Part shown: positions 1-5,870 of the stretch, piece by piece | Layout of the letters: every line of letters starts with the position of its first letter | Numbering within the stretch: the stretch's first letter is position 1 | Source: Candidatus Electronema nielsenii | GTDB lineage: Bacteria; Desulfobacterota; Desulfobulbia; Desulfobulbales; Desulfobulbaceae | Assembly: GCA_026122915.1 (NCBI GenBank) | Contig: JAGIXO010000084.1 | Location: 1 to 7,610, forward strand | Reading direction: 5' to 3' | Length of the DNA stretch: 7,610 bases | Notes under the pieces: model-generated | Databases searched by the model: none | The model's input: the letters and a program-made list of their open reading frames with translations, nothing else | Told to the model about the DNA's origin: nothing | Position numbers and translations under genes: made by a program

Positions 1-21
1 GCCTCCACACTGTTCTTTGTC

Positions 22-50
22 TTGACAAAACAGCGGCAGCTTCTTAGGAT
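22..50 (+). promoter_or_regulatory. Candidate sigma-70-type promoter for the small ORF at 101
   Basis: A perfect -35 hexamer TTGACA (22-27) is followed after 17 bp by TAGGAT (45-50), a 4/6 match to TATAAT. Transcription would start near 57, giving a leader of about 44 nt that contains the AAGGAG ribosome-binding site of the frame at 101. The boxes and spacing are seen in the sequence; promoter activity is inferred. Confidence 0.5.
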
Positions 51-100
51 GGGATATCATTTGCGCGGTTATCTCAACCATCTAAGCAAGGAGAAACGTC

Positions 101-298
101 ATGGCAACGATTCAATGGAGACCGGAAGTCAACGCCCTCACCACGCCGCCGTCGTACAGAATCCTTTTCGTGCCGCGCATGTTCTACTGCTCGCTGATAC
201 CGATTATCAAGGCGTGGCTCACATTCACGACAGCCAGACACCATTCACAAAAAAAACAAACTGCATTCGTTAGATACGGAGCAGCAAACGCATTGTAA
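101..298 (+). CDS. Small ORF, 65 aa, possibly the truncated front end of a larger gene
   Basis: The product is not recognised with confidence. Expression signals are strong: AAGGAG at 88-93 sits 7 nt before the ATG, and a good promoter lies at 22-50. The first 25 or so residues (MATIQWRPEVNALTTP, then a Ser-Tyr-Arg stretch ending in VPR) look like the start of a folded protein. From memory they recall the N-termini of HU-like DNA-binding proteins of deltaproteobacteria that carry a DUF4469-type domain, but this is weak and unchecked. The rest (Lys/Gln-rich, ending GAANAL) looks like arbitrary translation, and no known domain is completed. This fits a 5' remnant of a longer gene cut by a deletion or rearrangement. 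No terminator follows. It could also be a genuine small protein, or noise behind a real promoter. Confidence 0.4.
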   Translation: MATIQWRPEVNALTTPPSYRILFVPRMFYCSLIPIIKAWLTFTTARHHSQKKQTAFVRYGAANAL

Positions 299-469
299 TC
301 GAACATATTTTTCATAAACTCAAAGTAGTCAGCATGTTGCGCGAGCGGTATCGAAATAGGAGAAAACGTTTAGACTTACGCTTCAGCCTAATCACCGCCA
401 TCTACTATAATGCAGGATATCTAGTATAAGTCGTTGCGGACAGCGCAGTCAAGTGGCGATGGAAACAAT

Positions 470-498
470 TTGACAGCCCTCTGCTTTCTTTGTATCCT
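470..498 (+). promoter_or_regulatory. Candidate sigma-70-type promoter of the exported 103-aa protein gene
   Basis: TTGACA (470-475), a perfect -35, lies 17 bp from TATCCT (493-498), a 4/6 match to TATAAT. The predicted start near 505 leaves a leader of about 74 nt to the ATG at 579. A Fur-like palindrome covers the predicted start point, suggesting repression by blocking RNA polymerase. Confidence 0.55.
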
Positions 499-504
499 TT
501 AATT

Positions 505-523
505 AGGAATGATTATCAATATC
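505..523 (+). promoter_or_regulatory. Candidate Fur box (iron-responsive operator)
   Basis: The 19 bases AGGAATGATTATCAATATC match the classical Fur consensus, read as GATAATGATTATCATTATC, at 15 of 19 positions. In the 7-1-7 view the right half ATTATCA is perfect and the left half matches 4 of 7. It begins 7 bp after the -10 box, so it would cover the transcription start, a typical place for a repressor. The surrounding DNA is AT-rich, which raises the chance of a random match. Confidence 0.42.
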
Positions 524-578
524 GAAAATAAGGGGCATGTAGGGGGAACATGTTCAATCGTCGAGGGAGGATACGATC

Positions 579-890
579 ATGAGAAAATATATCATCGTAC
601 TACTTGCAATCACGGCACTAATTACAGGTGAAGCGTATGCCGACGAGGCCAAGAAAACTTGCGTCAGAGGATACGGAAAAACTGCTGCCGAAGCCTTTGC
701 ATTGGGAGTAAAGCTGGCGGAAAGCAAGGATGCGGAACTGGGCAAAAAACACTATCTTCGAGCAGACACCCGCATCCGCGTTCTGCCGGAAAAGGTGAAT
801 GGTCTATATGTGGTTGAGGTCTATTCCTCGCGCAAGGGTGCTTGTGATCTGAAACTTGAAGGTGCTATTGCAGACGCTGTTGAACCGTAA
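579..890 (+). CDS. Small exported protein of unknown function, 103 aa
   Basis: I do not recognise the family. The ATG at 579 is preceded by GGGAGG (565-570) with 8 nt spacing, which decides the start. Residues 1-21 form a textbook Sec signal peptide: positive MRK, a hydrophobic core, and an AYA cleavage site before Asp22. The mature part is about 82 residues, probably periplasmic, with exactly two cysteines (Cys28 and Cys89) that could form a disulfide joining the two ends. Between them lie a Gly/Ala-rich segment around 31-47 (GYGKTAAEAFALG, probably helical) and a strand-like segment around 64-85 (RIRVLP, then LYVVEVY). There is no lipobox and no further membrane segment. It is a single-gene unit with its own promoter, a candidate Fur box and a terminator, convergent to folP. 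A role in iron limitation would be inference from the operator alone. Confidence 0.78.
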   Translation: MRKYIIVLLAITALITGEAYADEAKKTCVRGYGKTAAEAFALGVKLAESKDAELGKKHYLRADTRIRVLPEKVNGLYVVEVYSSRKGACDLKLEGAIADAVEP

Positions 891-914
891 AGATGGCCTC
901 TACGTTGTGGCCCG

Positions 915-948
915 GCCCGTCATGCCTTTGCGCAGACGGGCTTTTTTT
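915..948 (+). terminator. Rho-independent terminator of the 103-aa protein gene
   Basis: GCCCGTC (915-921) pairs perfectly with GACGGGC (935-941), and TGC/GCA can extend the stem inside after a one-base bulge. Seven T residues (942-948) follow directly. It lies 24 bp after the stop codon, and the T-tract reaches the last base of the convergent folP stop codon. Read on the minus strand there is no T-tract after the stem, so it is a terminator for the plus strand only. Confidence 0.85.
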
Positions 949-1754
949 CATGCCGCCTGCGGCTCCAGTGCCTCGGCAAGCCGCAGGGCCGCCGCAGTTT
1001 TCGCCACGTCATGCACCCGGAGCATGTCCGCTCCCTGCCGGGCGCAAAGCGCGGAGACTAACGCCGTGGCCCAGTCCCGCTCTTCTGTCGGCAGGCCAAG
1101 CAGCTTGCCGAGGAAGGATTTGCGCGAATGGCCGATCAGCACCGGAAAGCCGAGCGATTTGAACGCGCTGATGTTGCGCAGAATCGCCAGATTGTGCTCC
1201 AGCGTCTTGCCAAAGCCAATGCCCGGATCAAGGATGATCCGCTCGCGGCAGATGCCCTGCGCCTCCATCCACGCTGTCCGCTCTTGAAAAAAAGAGCAAA
1301 TTTCAGCAACCACATCAGTATATTGCGGATCAAGCTGCATATCGCCGGGCGTGCCCTGCATGTGCATGATGATCACAGGGCCATTAAAGCTGCGGGCCGC
1401 GTCAATCATCGCGGGGTCGTGACGGAGGGCGGAAATGTCGTTGAGGATCGTCGCCCCGGCAGCCAGCGCGGCGCGGGCAACAGCGGCCTTAGTGGTGTCG
1501 ATGGAAATCGGAATTTCCGCCGAAAGCGAGCGCACCGCCTCAATCGCCGGGACGACCCGCCGCAGTTCCTCTTCCTCTGCAACCGGCGGGGCAAAAGGCC
1601 GTGTGGATTCGCCGCCGATGTCGATGATGTCCGCACCATCGGCCAGCAGCCGCTCCGCCTGCCGGAGAATGCTTTGCGCATCGAAAAAGCTGCCGCCGTC
1701 GGAAAAGGAATCCGGCGTGACGTTAAGGATGCCCATGAGCTGTGGTTTCTTCAT
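948..1754 (-). CDS. folP: Dihydropteroate synthase (DHPS)
   Basis: A cytoplasmic folate-pathway enzyme that condenses 6-hydroxymethyl-dihydropterin diphosphate with p-aminobenzoate to form dihydropteroate; it is the target of sulfonamides. The 268 residues are normal length for the family and the TIM-barrel motifs are all present: MGILNVTPDSFSDGG (7-21, with Asn11), DIGGESTRP (45-53), IDTTK (85-89), NDISAL (105-110), MHMQGTP (130-136), DPGIGFGK (176-183), GHSRKS (208-213) and RVHDV (246-250). The start is set by GGAG 6 nt before the ATG. No folate gene adjoins it. Folate genes in many bacteria follow ftsH directly; here a broken copy of the folP start lies beside ftsH and this intact copy is about 2 kb further on, behind a DUF4434 gene and a repeat array. 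I see no convincing promoter of its own in the AT-rich leader. It is probably the functional copy. Confidence 0.97.
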   Translation of the reverse strand: MKKPQLMGILNVTPDSFSDGGSFFDAQSILRQAERLLADGADIIDIGGESTRPFAPPVAEEEELRRVVPAIEAVRSLSAEIPISIDTTKAAVARAALAAGATILNDISALRHDPAMIDAARSFNGPVIIMHMQGTPGDMQLDPQYTDVVAEICSFFQERTAWMEAQGICRERIILDPGIGFGKTLEHNLAILRNISAFKSLGFPVLIGHSRKSFLGKLLGLPTEERDWATALVSALCARQGADMLRVHDVAKTAAALRLAEALEPQAA

Positions 1755-1841
1755 TTCTGGCTCCGTGCGCGGCGAGAAAATATATTGCCAAATGTAAATG
1801 CCTTAAAGGAAAATTCTTCGCCCTATTTATTTTATATACGC

Positions 1842-2280
1842 CGTATCGGGAAGCTATGCGGCACTTTTCAAACAACGAATGACCCGCCTGAATTTTGCAA
1901 GCCTCACTCCTTGCTTCAAATACCTCGTGGCTCCGATACGCGACCTGTTTCAAGTTTCAAATGGCTCATTTCAAGCAAGGAATGACCCACTTTAAGTTTC
2001 AAGCCTCATTCTTTGTTTCAAACACCTCGTAGCTTCGATATGCGATACGTTTTAAGTTTAAAATAGCTCGTTTTAAGCAACGAATGACCCGCCTATATTT
2101 TGTAAGCCTCATTCTTAGCTTAAAACGCCTCGCGGCTCCGATACGCGACCCGTTTCAAGTTTGAAATGGCTCATTTCAAGCAACGAATGGCCCGCTTGAA
2201 ATTTGTAGACCTCGTTCTTTGCTTCAAATATCTCGTTTCAATTTTAGAACGCCTCATTTTAAGCAAGGAATGGCTCGTAT
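1842..2280. repeat. Degenerate tandem array, unit about 103 bp, built of inverted repeats
   Basis: Units begin CAACGAAT or CAAGGAAT at 1873, 1976, 2078, 2181 and 2264, so the periods are 103, 102, 103 and 83 bp. The fourth unit lacks precisely the 20 bp that lie at 2133-2152 in the third; the fifth fades out near 2280. Units differ by scattered substitutions, so the array is old. Each unit is self-complementary: in the third, TTTTAAGC (2071-2078) pairs with GCTTAAAA (2118-2125) and GAATGA (2082-2087) with TCATTC (2109-2114); TTGAAATG (2161-2168) pairs with CATTTCAA (2172-2179). The left edge (1842-1880) is an inverted copy of the half unit at about 1902-1940. A period not divisible by three and scattered stops argue against coding. 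It lies between the DUF4434 gene and folP, in the folP leader. I know no named family that matches. Confidence 0.85.
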
Positions 2281-2506
2281 GCGTTAAATGCGCTGCATTG
2301 CCCCAGTATCTGAGGTATCACAACGAGCCACGCTGCTGCGCAGGGATGATCCGCATGAAGCAGAGCGCAGCGGTCTTGCGCTAGTTCTTTCGGCACGCTG
2401 TTGAACTATGCCCGATGAATTGATCGAACGGAAATTGAGGAATGGAACATAGGACAGGCTGGGGTTATCGCTCTCGCTTCGGTCTGGCCTACACACTTAC
2501 GCATGT
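2281..2506. other. Intergenic stretch with no recognisable gene
   Basis: This stretch separates the repeat array from the end of the DUF4434 gene. Base composition is more balanced than in the array. It holds a weak possible hairpin (GCTGCGC at 2335-2341 with GCGCAGC at 2365-2371, a 23-nt loop) and no T-tract. A 70-codon minus-strand frame exists, but it needs a GTG start without a Shine-Dalgarno and its Ser/Arg-rich product resembles nothing known. No terminator for the DUF4434 gene, no insertion-sequence ends and no RNA gene are visible. Confidence 0.5.
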
Positions 2507-3481
2507 TTACCCAAAATGACAGGGTCCATCTGCAATTACTGTTTCTTTCCGTTGCAGCCAAGCCCTATATTCAAGATTCAGCAATTCGACATCCTCCTTA
2601 TAACCAGGAGGTCTTACGTCCCCTATCAGAGGATAGCGTGAATTCATATAATGAAAGAAATCAAAAGTAACAATTCTGCTCGCCCCTTGCGACAATTCCA
2701 ACTGTTTGATGAATCGTGCCGGTTCTGCCGCAGTTTTCTTAGGTTTCCCCTCATTATCCAAGAAAGGAGAGAGAGCGAAACTCTCGGCATTGGCCCACAT
2801 CTCAATCTGGTTTGCGGTGCAGGCCGCACATATTGCGGCAAAATAGGTAGGCAGTTCTGGGTCGTTGACACTGATATATTTTGCGCCTACACTATCCTGC
2901 AATGCAAGGAAATCTATCCCAGTACGGTGCAATATCTTAGTGTAGGTCTCCTGTACCGTACCCGGTTCATTCCTGCCAACATTAATAAATGGAGAGATAA
3001 GCACCTTTTTATCAGGTAGCATTCTCTTTAATTCAGCAGTCAAGCTTTTATAGTATCCATTCAAGTTTGTGATGGTTGCAGATGGATAATTTTCGGTCCA
3101 TGATTCAAGCGGTAGATGCCAGCCATAGAATGCCTTCTCCTCTCTAAATTGCGTCGTTAGATATCTGGCGACTGCTATAGATTTTATCTTTGAAGTATTT
3201 AGCTGTTCTGGTTTTACAGAATCAGGATGGCCTACGTCAGAATGCCCGTAGAGACCTAAGAATACCTTGATATGGTTTTGCTGTGCATATTTTAAAATTA
3301 TCCTTGCCATTAGCTTGCTCTCGTCGAGCTTTATGCCATCGGCTGTATCCATAAATTGGATAATCGCTGTATCCATGCAAAGCTCTTTCATTTCAAGCAG
3401 GACTTTTTCCCAAACGGCAGGGGCAGTCAGACGGTTATCTTTCCAAAGCTGAATATAACCACCACATAATCTCTTTTTCAT
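2507..3481 (-). CDS. DUF4434-type TIM-barrel protein, putative glycoside hydrolase-like, 324 aa
   Basis: The layout matches the DUF4434 family (glycosidase-like TIM barrels): GGYIQLW near the N-terminus (7-13), a strand with TAIIQF (38-43), IKVFLGLY (71-78), FYGWHLPLESW (118-128), VLISPF (160-165), DFLALQDSVGA (190-200), MWANAESF (228-235) and a closing strand with FDFFHYM (273-279). Glu126 and Glu233 sit at strand ends, where barrel glycosidases keep catalytic acids; this role is inference. There is no signal peptide, so it would act in the cytoplasm, and its substrate is unknown. An upstream ATG at 3523 would add 14 residues, but GGAGG 7 nt before the ATG at 3481 makes that the true start. 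The gene is AT-rich (one 60-bp sample is 35% GC against 62% in ftsH) and has no related neighbour, which suggests horizontal transfer. No clear promoter or terminator is visible. Confidence 0.82.
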   Translation of the reverse strand: MKKRLCGGYIQLWKDNRLTAPAVWEKVLLEMKELCMDTAIIQFMDTADGIKLDESKLMARIILKYAQQNHIKVFLGLYGHSDVGHPDSVKPEQLNTSKIKSIAVARYLTTQFREEKAFYGWHLPLESWTENYPSATITNLNGYYKSLTAELKRMLPDKKVLISPFINVGRNEPGTVQETYTKILHRTGIDFLALQDSVGAKYISVNDPELPTYFAAICAACTANQIEMWANAESFALSPFLDNEGKPKKTAAEPARFIKQLELSQGASRIVTFDFFHYMNSRYPLIGDVRPPGYKEDVELLNLEYRAWLQRKETVIADGPCHFG

Positions 3482-3563
3482 TGCATATCCTCCTTTTTTG
3501 ATAACGTTGTTTTTTTTCTGCACAGGGGCTTTCTCACATTGGCCGGAAGATCAGAAGAGTGTT

Positions 3564-3769
3564 CTACGTCACCCTCGACCCAACCGCAATATCCGCCGCC
3601 ACCGCAGAAAGCACCAGCCGCTCATTGCCGTCCGCGGCCTTCTCCTTGGCTGCCAGCACCATGCCCTGCGAGGTAATTCCCATCAGCTTGGCGGGCTTCA
3701 GGTTCGCCACAATAATGACCTTGCGCCCGATCAGCTCTTCTGGGCTGTAATGCTTGGCAATGCCCGCAG
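3564..3769 (-). pseudogene. metG: 3' fragment of methionyl-tRNA synthetase (last 67 codons)
   Basis: Translated in the frame ending with TAG at 3564-3566, this stretch gives 67 residues beginning AGIAKHYSPEELIGRKV, then IIVANLKPAKLMGITSQGMVL, and ending GSRVT. This is the second half of the EMAP/Trbp111-like tRNA-binding domain at the C-terminus of bacterial MetRS. It ends at the natural C-terminus, but the catalytic domain, the anticodon-binding domain and the first half of this domain are missing. Upstream it runs directly, in another frame, into a folP start fragment. It cannot be functional as a synthetase, so a complete metG must exist elsewhere. Confidence 0.85.
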
Positions 3770-3870
3770 CTCGGCCTGCCGAAGGATGCTCTGCGCATCA
3801 AAAAAGCTGCCGCCGTCGGAAAAGGAATCCGGGGTGACGTTCAAGATGCCCATGATCTGAGGTTTCTTCA
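3770..3870 (-). pseudogene. folP: 5' fragment of a second folP (about 34 codons)
   Basis: Starting at the ATG (3868-3870), the frame reads MKKPQIMGILNVTPDSFSDG and continues to LRQAEL, the same as the intact folP start except Leu6 to Ile. By eye about 10 of 101 bases differ from 1654-1754, mostly silently, so it is a diverged copy rather than a recent duplicate. Homology stops at about 3770, where metG sequence begins; the junction is out of frame and the pterin and pABA sites beyond Gly21 are lost. It lies 68 bp after the ftsH stop, the classical place for folP, and so marks where the gene probably stood. Confidence 0.88.
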
Positions 3871-3881
3871 TATCCGCTTCC

Positions 3882-3909
3882 AAAAAAAAAGCGCAGGATA
3901 AACCTGCGC
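3882..3909 (-). terminator. Rho-independent terminator after ftsH
   Basis: On the minus strand GCGCAGG, a 5-nt loop TTTAT and CCTGCGC form a perfect 7-bp stem (3909-3891), followed at once by nine T residues (3890-3882). It is 29 bp past the ftsH stop and 11 bp before the start of the folP fragment, so carB-ftsH transcription should end here. Confidence 0.88.
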
Positions 3910-3938
3910 CTCGTTGTTCTCAGGTAGAAAAAACGTTC

Positions 3939-5792
3939 TTAGATTGCTGCCGCTTCCGATGGAGCAGCTACGGAAGATTCTTCCTTTCTCAGCCCGGTGA
4001 TCAGCCGATCAATATCTTCAAGCGTGATGGTTTCTTTTTCCAACAGCTCGTCGGCCACGGCCTTCAGGATGTCCTTATTTTCCGTTAGCAGGGTCTCAGT
4101 TTCTTCCGCAGCCTTCTCGATGATATTCTTAACTACTTCATCAATGCGGCGGGCAGTGTCCTCGCTATAATCGCGGTGCTGGGCGATCTCCCGGCCAAGG
4201 AAAATCTGCTCCTCTTTTTTGCCGTAGGCCAGTGGCCCCAGCTCCTCGCTCATACCCCACTCGCAAACCATCCTGCGAACTAAGTCGCTCGCCCGTTCAA
4301 TGTCGTTGCCAGAGCCGGTGGTGATCTCACCAAAAATGATTTTCTCCGCTGTCCAGCCGCCGTAGAGTATCTTGATGGTGTTCAGGAGAAACTTTTTAGA
4401 ATGAGTGTACTTTTCATCGGTGGGGAGCTGCATAGTCAAACCAAGCGCACGACCACGCGGAATAATCGTTACCTTGTGAACAGGATCGGTGCCGGGCAGC
4501 AGGCGGGCAACTACTGCATGACCAGCCTCGTGATAAGCAGTGATCTCCTTTTCCTGCTCGGAGATGATCATCGACTTGCGCTCCGCACCCATCATCACCT
4601 TGTCCTTGGCCTTTTCTAACAGCTCATTGGTGATTTCTTCTGCACCCTGCCGGGCTGCCATCAAGGCGGCTTCGTTGACTAAGTTCTCTAAATCCGCGCC
4701 AGAAAAACCGGGAGTGCCACGCGCGATCACCGCCATATCTACCTCGGCAGACATCTTGGTCTTTCTTCCGTAAATCTCCAGTATCATCTGCCGCCCCTTG
4801 ATATCAGGAATCGGTACCACCACCAGACGGTCGAAGCGGCCCGGACGAAGCAGGGCAGGATCGAGTACGTCAGGCCGATTGGTAGCAGCGATGATGATCA
4901 CGCCGTCATTGGCGTTAAAGCCGTCCATCTCCACGAGCAGTTGGTTGAGGGTCTGCTCGCGCTCGTCATGACCACCACCTAATCCAGCCCCACGATGCCG
5001 ACCAACTGCGTCAATTTCATCGATGAAGATGATACAAGGGGCGTTTTTCATACCCTGCGTAAACAGATCACGCACGCGCGAGGCACCCACGCCGACAAAC
5101 ATCTCAACGAAATCGGAACCAGAAATGGTGAAAAACGGCACCCCAGCTTCACCGGCAATGGCCTTGGCAAGCAAGGTCTTGCCCGTACCCGGAGGGCCAG
5201 CCAAGAGTACACCCTTAGGAATACGCCCGCCGAGCTTCGTAAATCGTTCTGGGTCTTTGAGGAAATCAATGATCTCCTCCAGCTCTGCCTTGGCCTCATC
5301 AATGCCCGCCACGTCCTTGAAGGTGATCTTAACCTCACCTTCCTGCTGCATCTTGGCTCTGGTGCGACCAAAACCGAGCGCACCGCCCTTACCACCGCCC
5401 ATCTGCATCTGGCGCATGAAAAAAACCCACACGCCGATCAACAGCAGCATCGGGAACCAAGAAATGAAAATCGACAGCCAGAGGGATTCCCGGTCAGTTT
5501 CCTTGACCGTGATCTCGACTCCCGCCTTGCGCAGCATGGGAATCAGCTCGGCATCATGCGGCATCATGGTGACAAAGGGACGACCATCGGCAGTTGAGCC
5601 GACCAATTTGTCGCCCTTAACTGTGACCTTATCAATCGCCTTGCTCTCGACATTGACCAAAAACTGGCTATAGCTCAGGTCGATGCTACTGCTGATCTGC
5701 CGTTCGGTTCCGGTGCCAAGTAGCTTGACCAGCACAATTGCAGTTAGCCCGATCACCAGCCACATGCTCAGATTCTTATAAAAATTATTCAT
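3939..5792 (-). CDS. ftsH: ATP-dependent zinc metalloprotease FtsH, 617 aa
   Basis: A membrane-anchored hexameric AAA+ protease that extracts and degrades misfolded membrane proteins and short-lived regulators. Domains in order: first membrane helix about 9-26, a periplasmic domain about 27-103, second membrane helix about 104-126, a Gly-rich linker, the AAA+ domain and the M41 peptidase domain. Key motifs: Walker A GPPGTGKT (199-206), pore loop FVG (232-234), Walker B IIFIDEID (254-261), second region of homology with Arg fingers Arg316 and Arg319, zinc site HEAGH (421-425) and third ligand Asp497 in GSGNDIER. Length is normal. The start MNNFYKNLSMWLV is typical, but the Shine-Dalgarno-like GAGG ends only 1 nt before the ATG, so initiation may be weak. 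Residue 480 is Trp (ILYGGWTAE) where most homologues have Arg (GGR.AE). It follows carB by 77 bp with no terminator between and is probably cotranscribed. A strong terminator follows. Confidence 0.97.
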   Translation of the reverse strand: MNNFYKNLSMWLVIGLTAIVLVKLLGTGTERQISSSIDLSYSQFLVNVESKAIDKVTVKGDKLVGSTADGRPFVTMMPHDAELIPMLRKAGVEITVKETDRESLWLSIFISWFPMLLLIGVWVFFMRQMQMGGGKGGALGFGRTRAKMQQEGEVKITFKDVAGIDEAKAELEEIIDFLKDPERFTKLGGRIPKGVLLAGPPGTGKTLLAKAIAGEAGVPFFTISGSDFVEMFVGVGASRVRDLFTQGMKNAPCIIFIDEIDAVGRHRGAGLGGGHDEREQTLNQLLVEMDGFNANDGVIIIAATNRPDVLDPALLRPGRFDRLVVVPIPDIKGRQMILEIYGRKTKMSAEVDMAVIARGTPGFSGADLENLVNEAALMAARQGAEEITNELLEKAKDKVMMGAERKSMIISEQEKEITAYHEAGHAVVARLLPGTDPVHKVTIIPRGRALGLTMQLPTDEKYTHSKKFLLNTIKILYGGWTAEKIIFGEITTGSGNDIERASDLVRRMVCEWGMSEELGPLAYGKKEEQIFLGREIAQHRDYSEDTARRIDEVVKNIIEKAAEETETLLTENKDILKAVADELLEKETITLEDIDRLITGLRKEESSVAAPSEAAAI

Positions 5793-5870
5793 GCCTCTAC
5801 AGGGGAATTATGAGTTGAGGACATCTCTCCGGCACAGTGCCTTCGGGTCAAGGTATGACCTTACTGCGGT

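Noticed and set aside
406..411. TATAAT as a -10 box
   Set aside because: The hexamer is perfect, but no -35 lies at a workable distance and no extended -10 is present; no gene starts soon after it.
1723..1953. Minus-strand frame of 76 codons at the folP start
   Set aside because: It overlaps the folP 5' end in another frame and extends into repeat sequence; no ribosome-binding site or domain is visible.
1128..1985. Plus-strand open frame of 285 codons
   Set aside because: It is antisense to folP, runs into the repeat array, has an Arg-rich composition typical of a GC-rich shadow frame and lacks a ribosome-binding site. The minus-strand folP frame explains the region.
1842..2280. CRISPR array
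   Set aside because: Units are about 103 bp and similar along their whole length, with no short exact repeats alternating with unique spacers, and no cas gene is present.
2284..2496. Minus-strand frame of 70 codons between the repeats and the DUF4434 gene
   Set aside because: It needs a GTG start without a Shine-Dalgarno, is Ser/Arg-rich and resembles no known protein.
3482..3523. Longer start (14 extra residues) for the DUF4434 protein
   Set aside because: The ideally spaced GGAGG lies inside this extension and serves the ATG at 3481, where family similarity also begins.
5023..5673. Plus-strand frames of about 200 codons opposite ftsH
   Set aside because: They are shadows of the ftsH coding sequence; Ser/Pro-rich, no domain, no ribosome-binding site.
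5829..5860. Short hairpins between carB and ftsH as a terminator
   Set aside because: GGCAC/GTGCC and GGTCA/TGACC stems are only 5 bp and neither is followed by a T-tract, so cotranscription of ftsH with carB is more likely.
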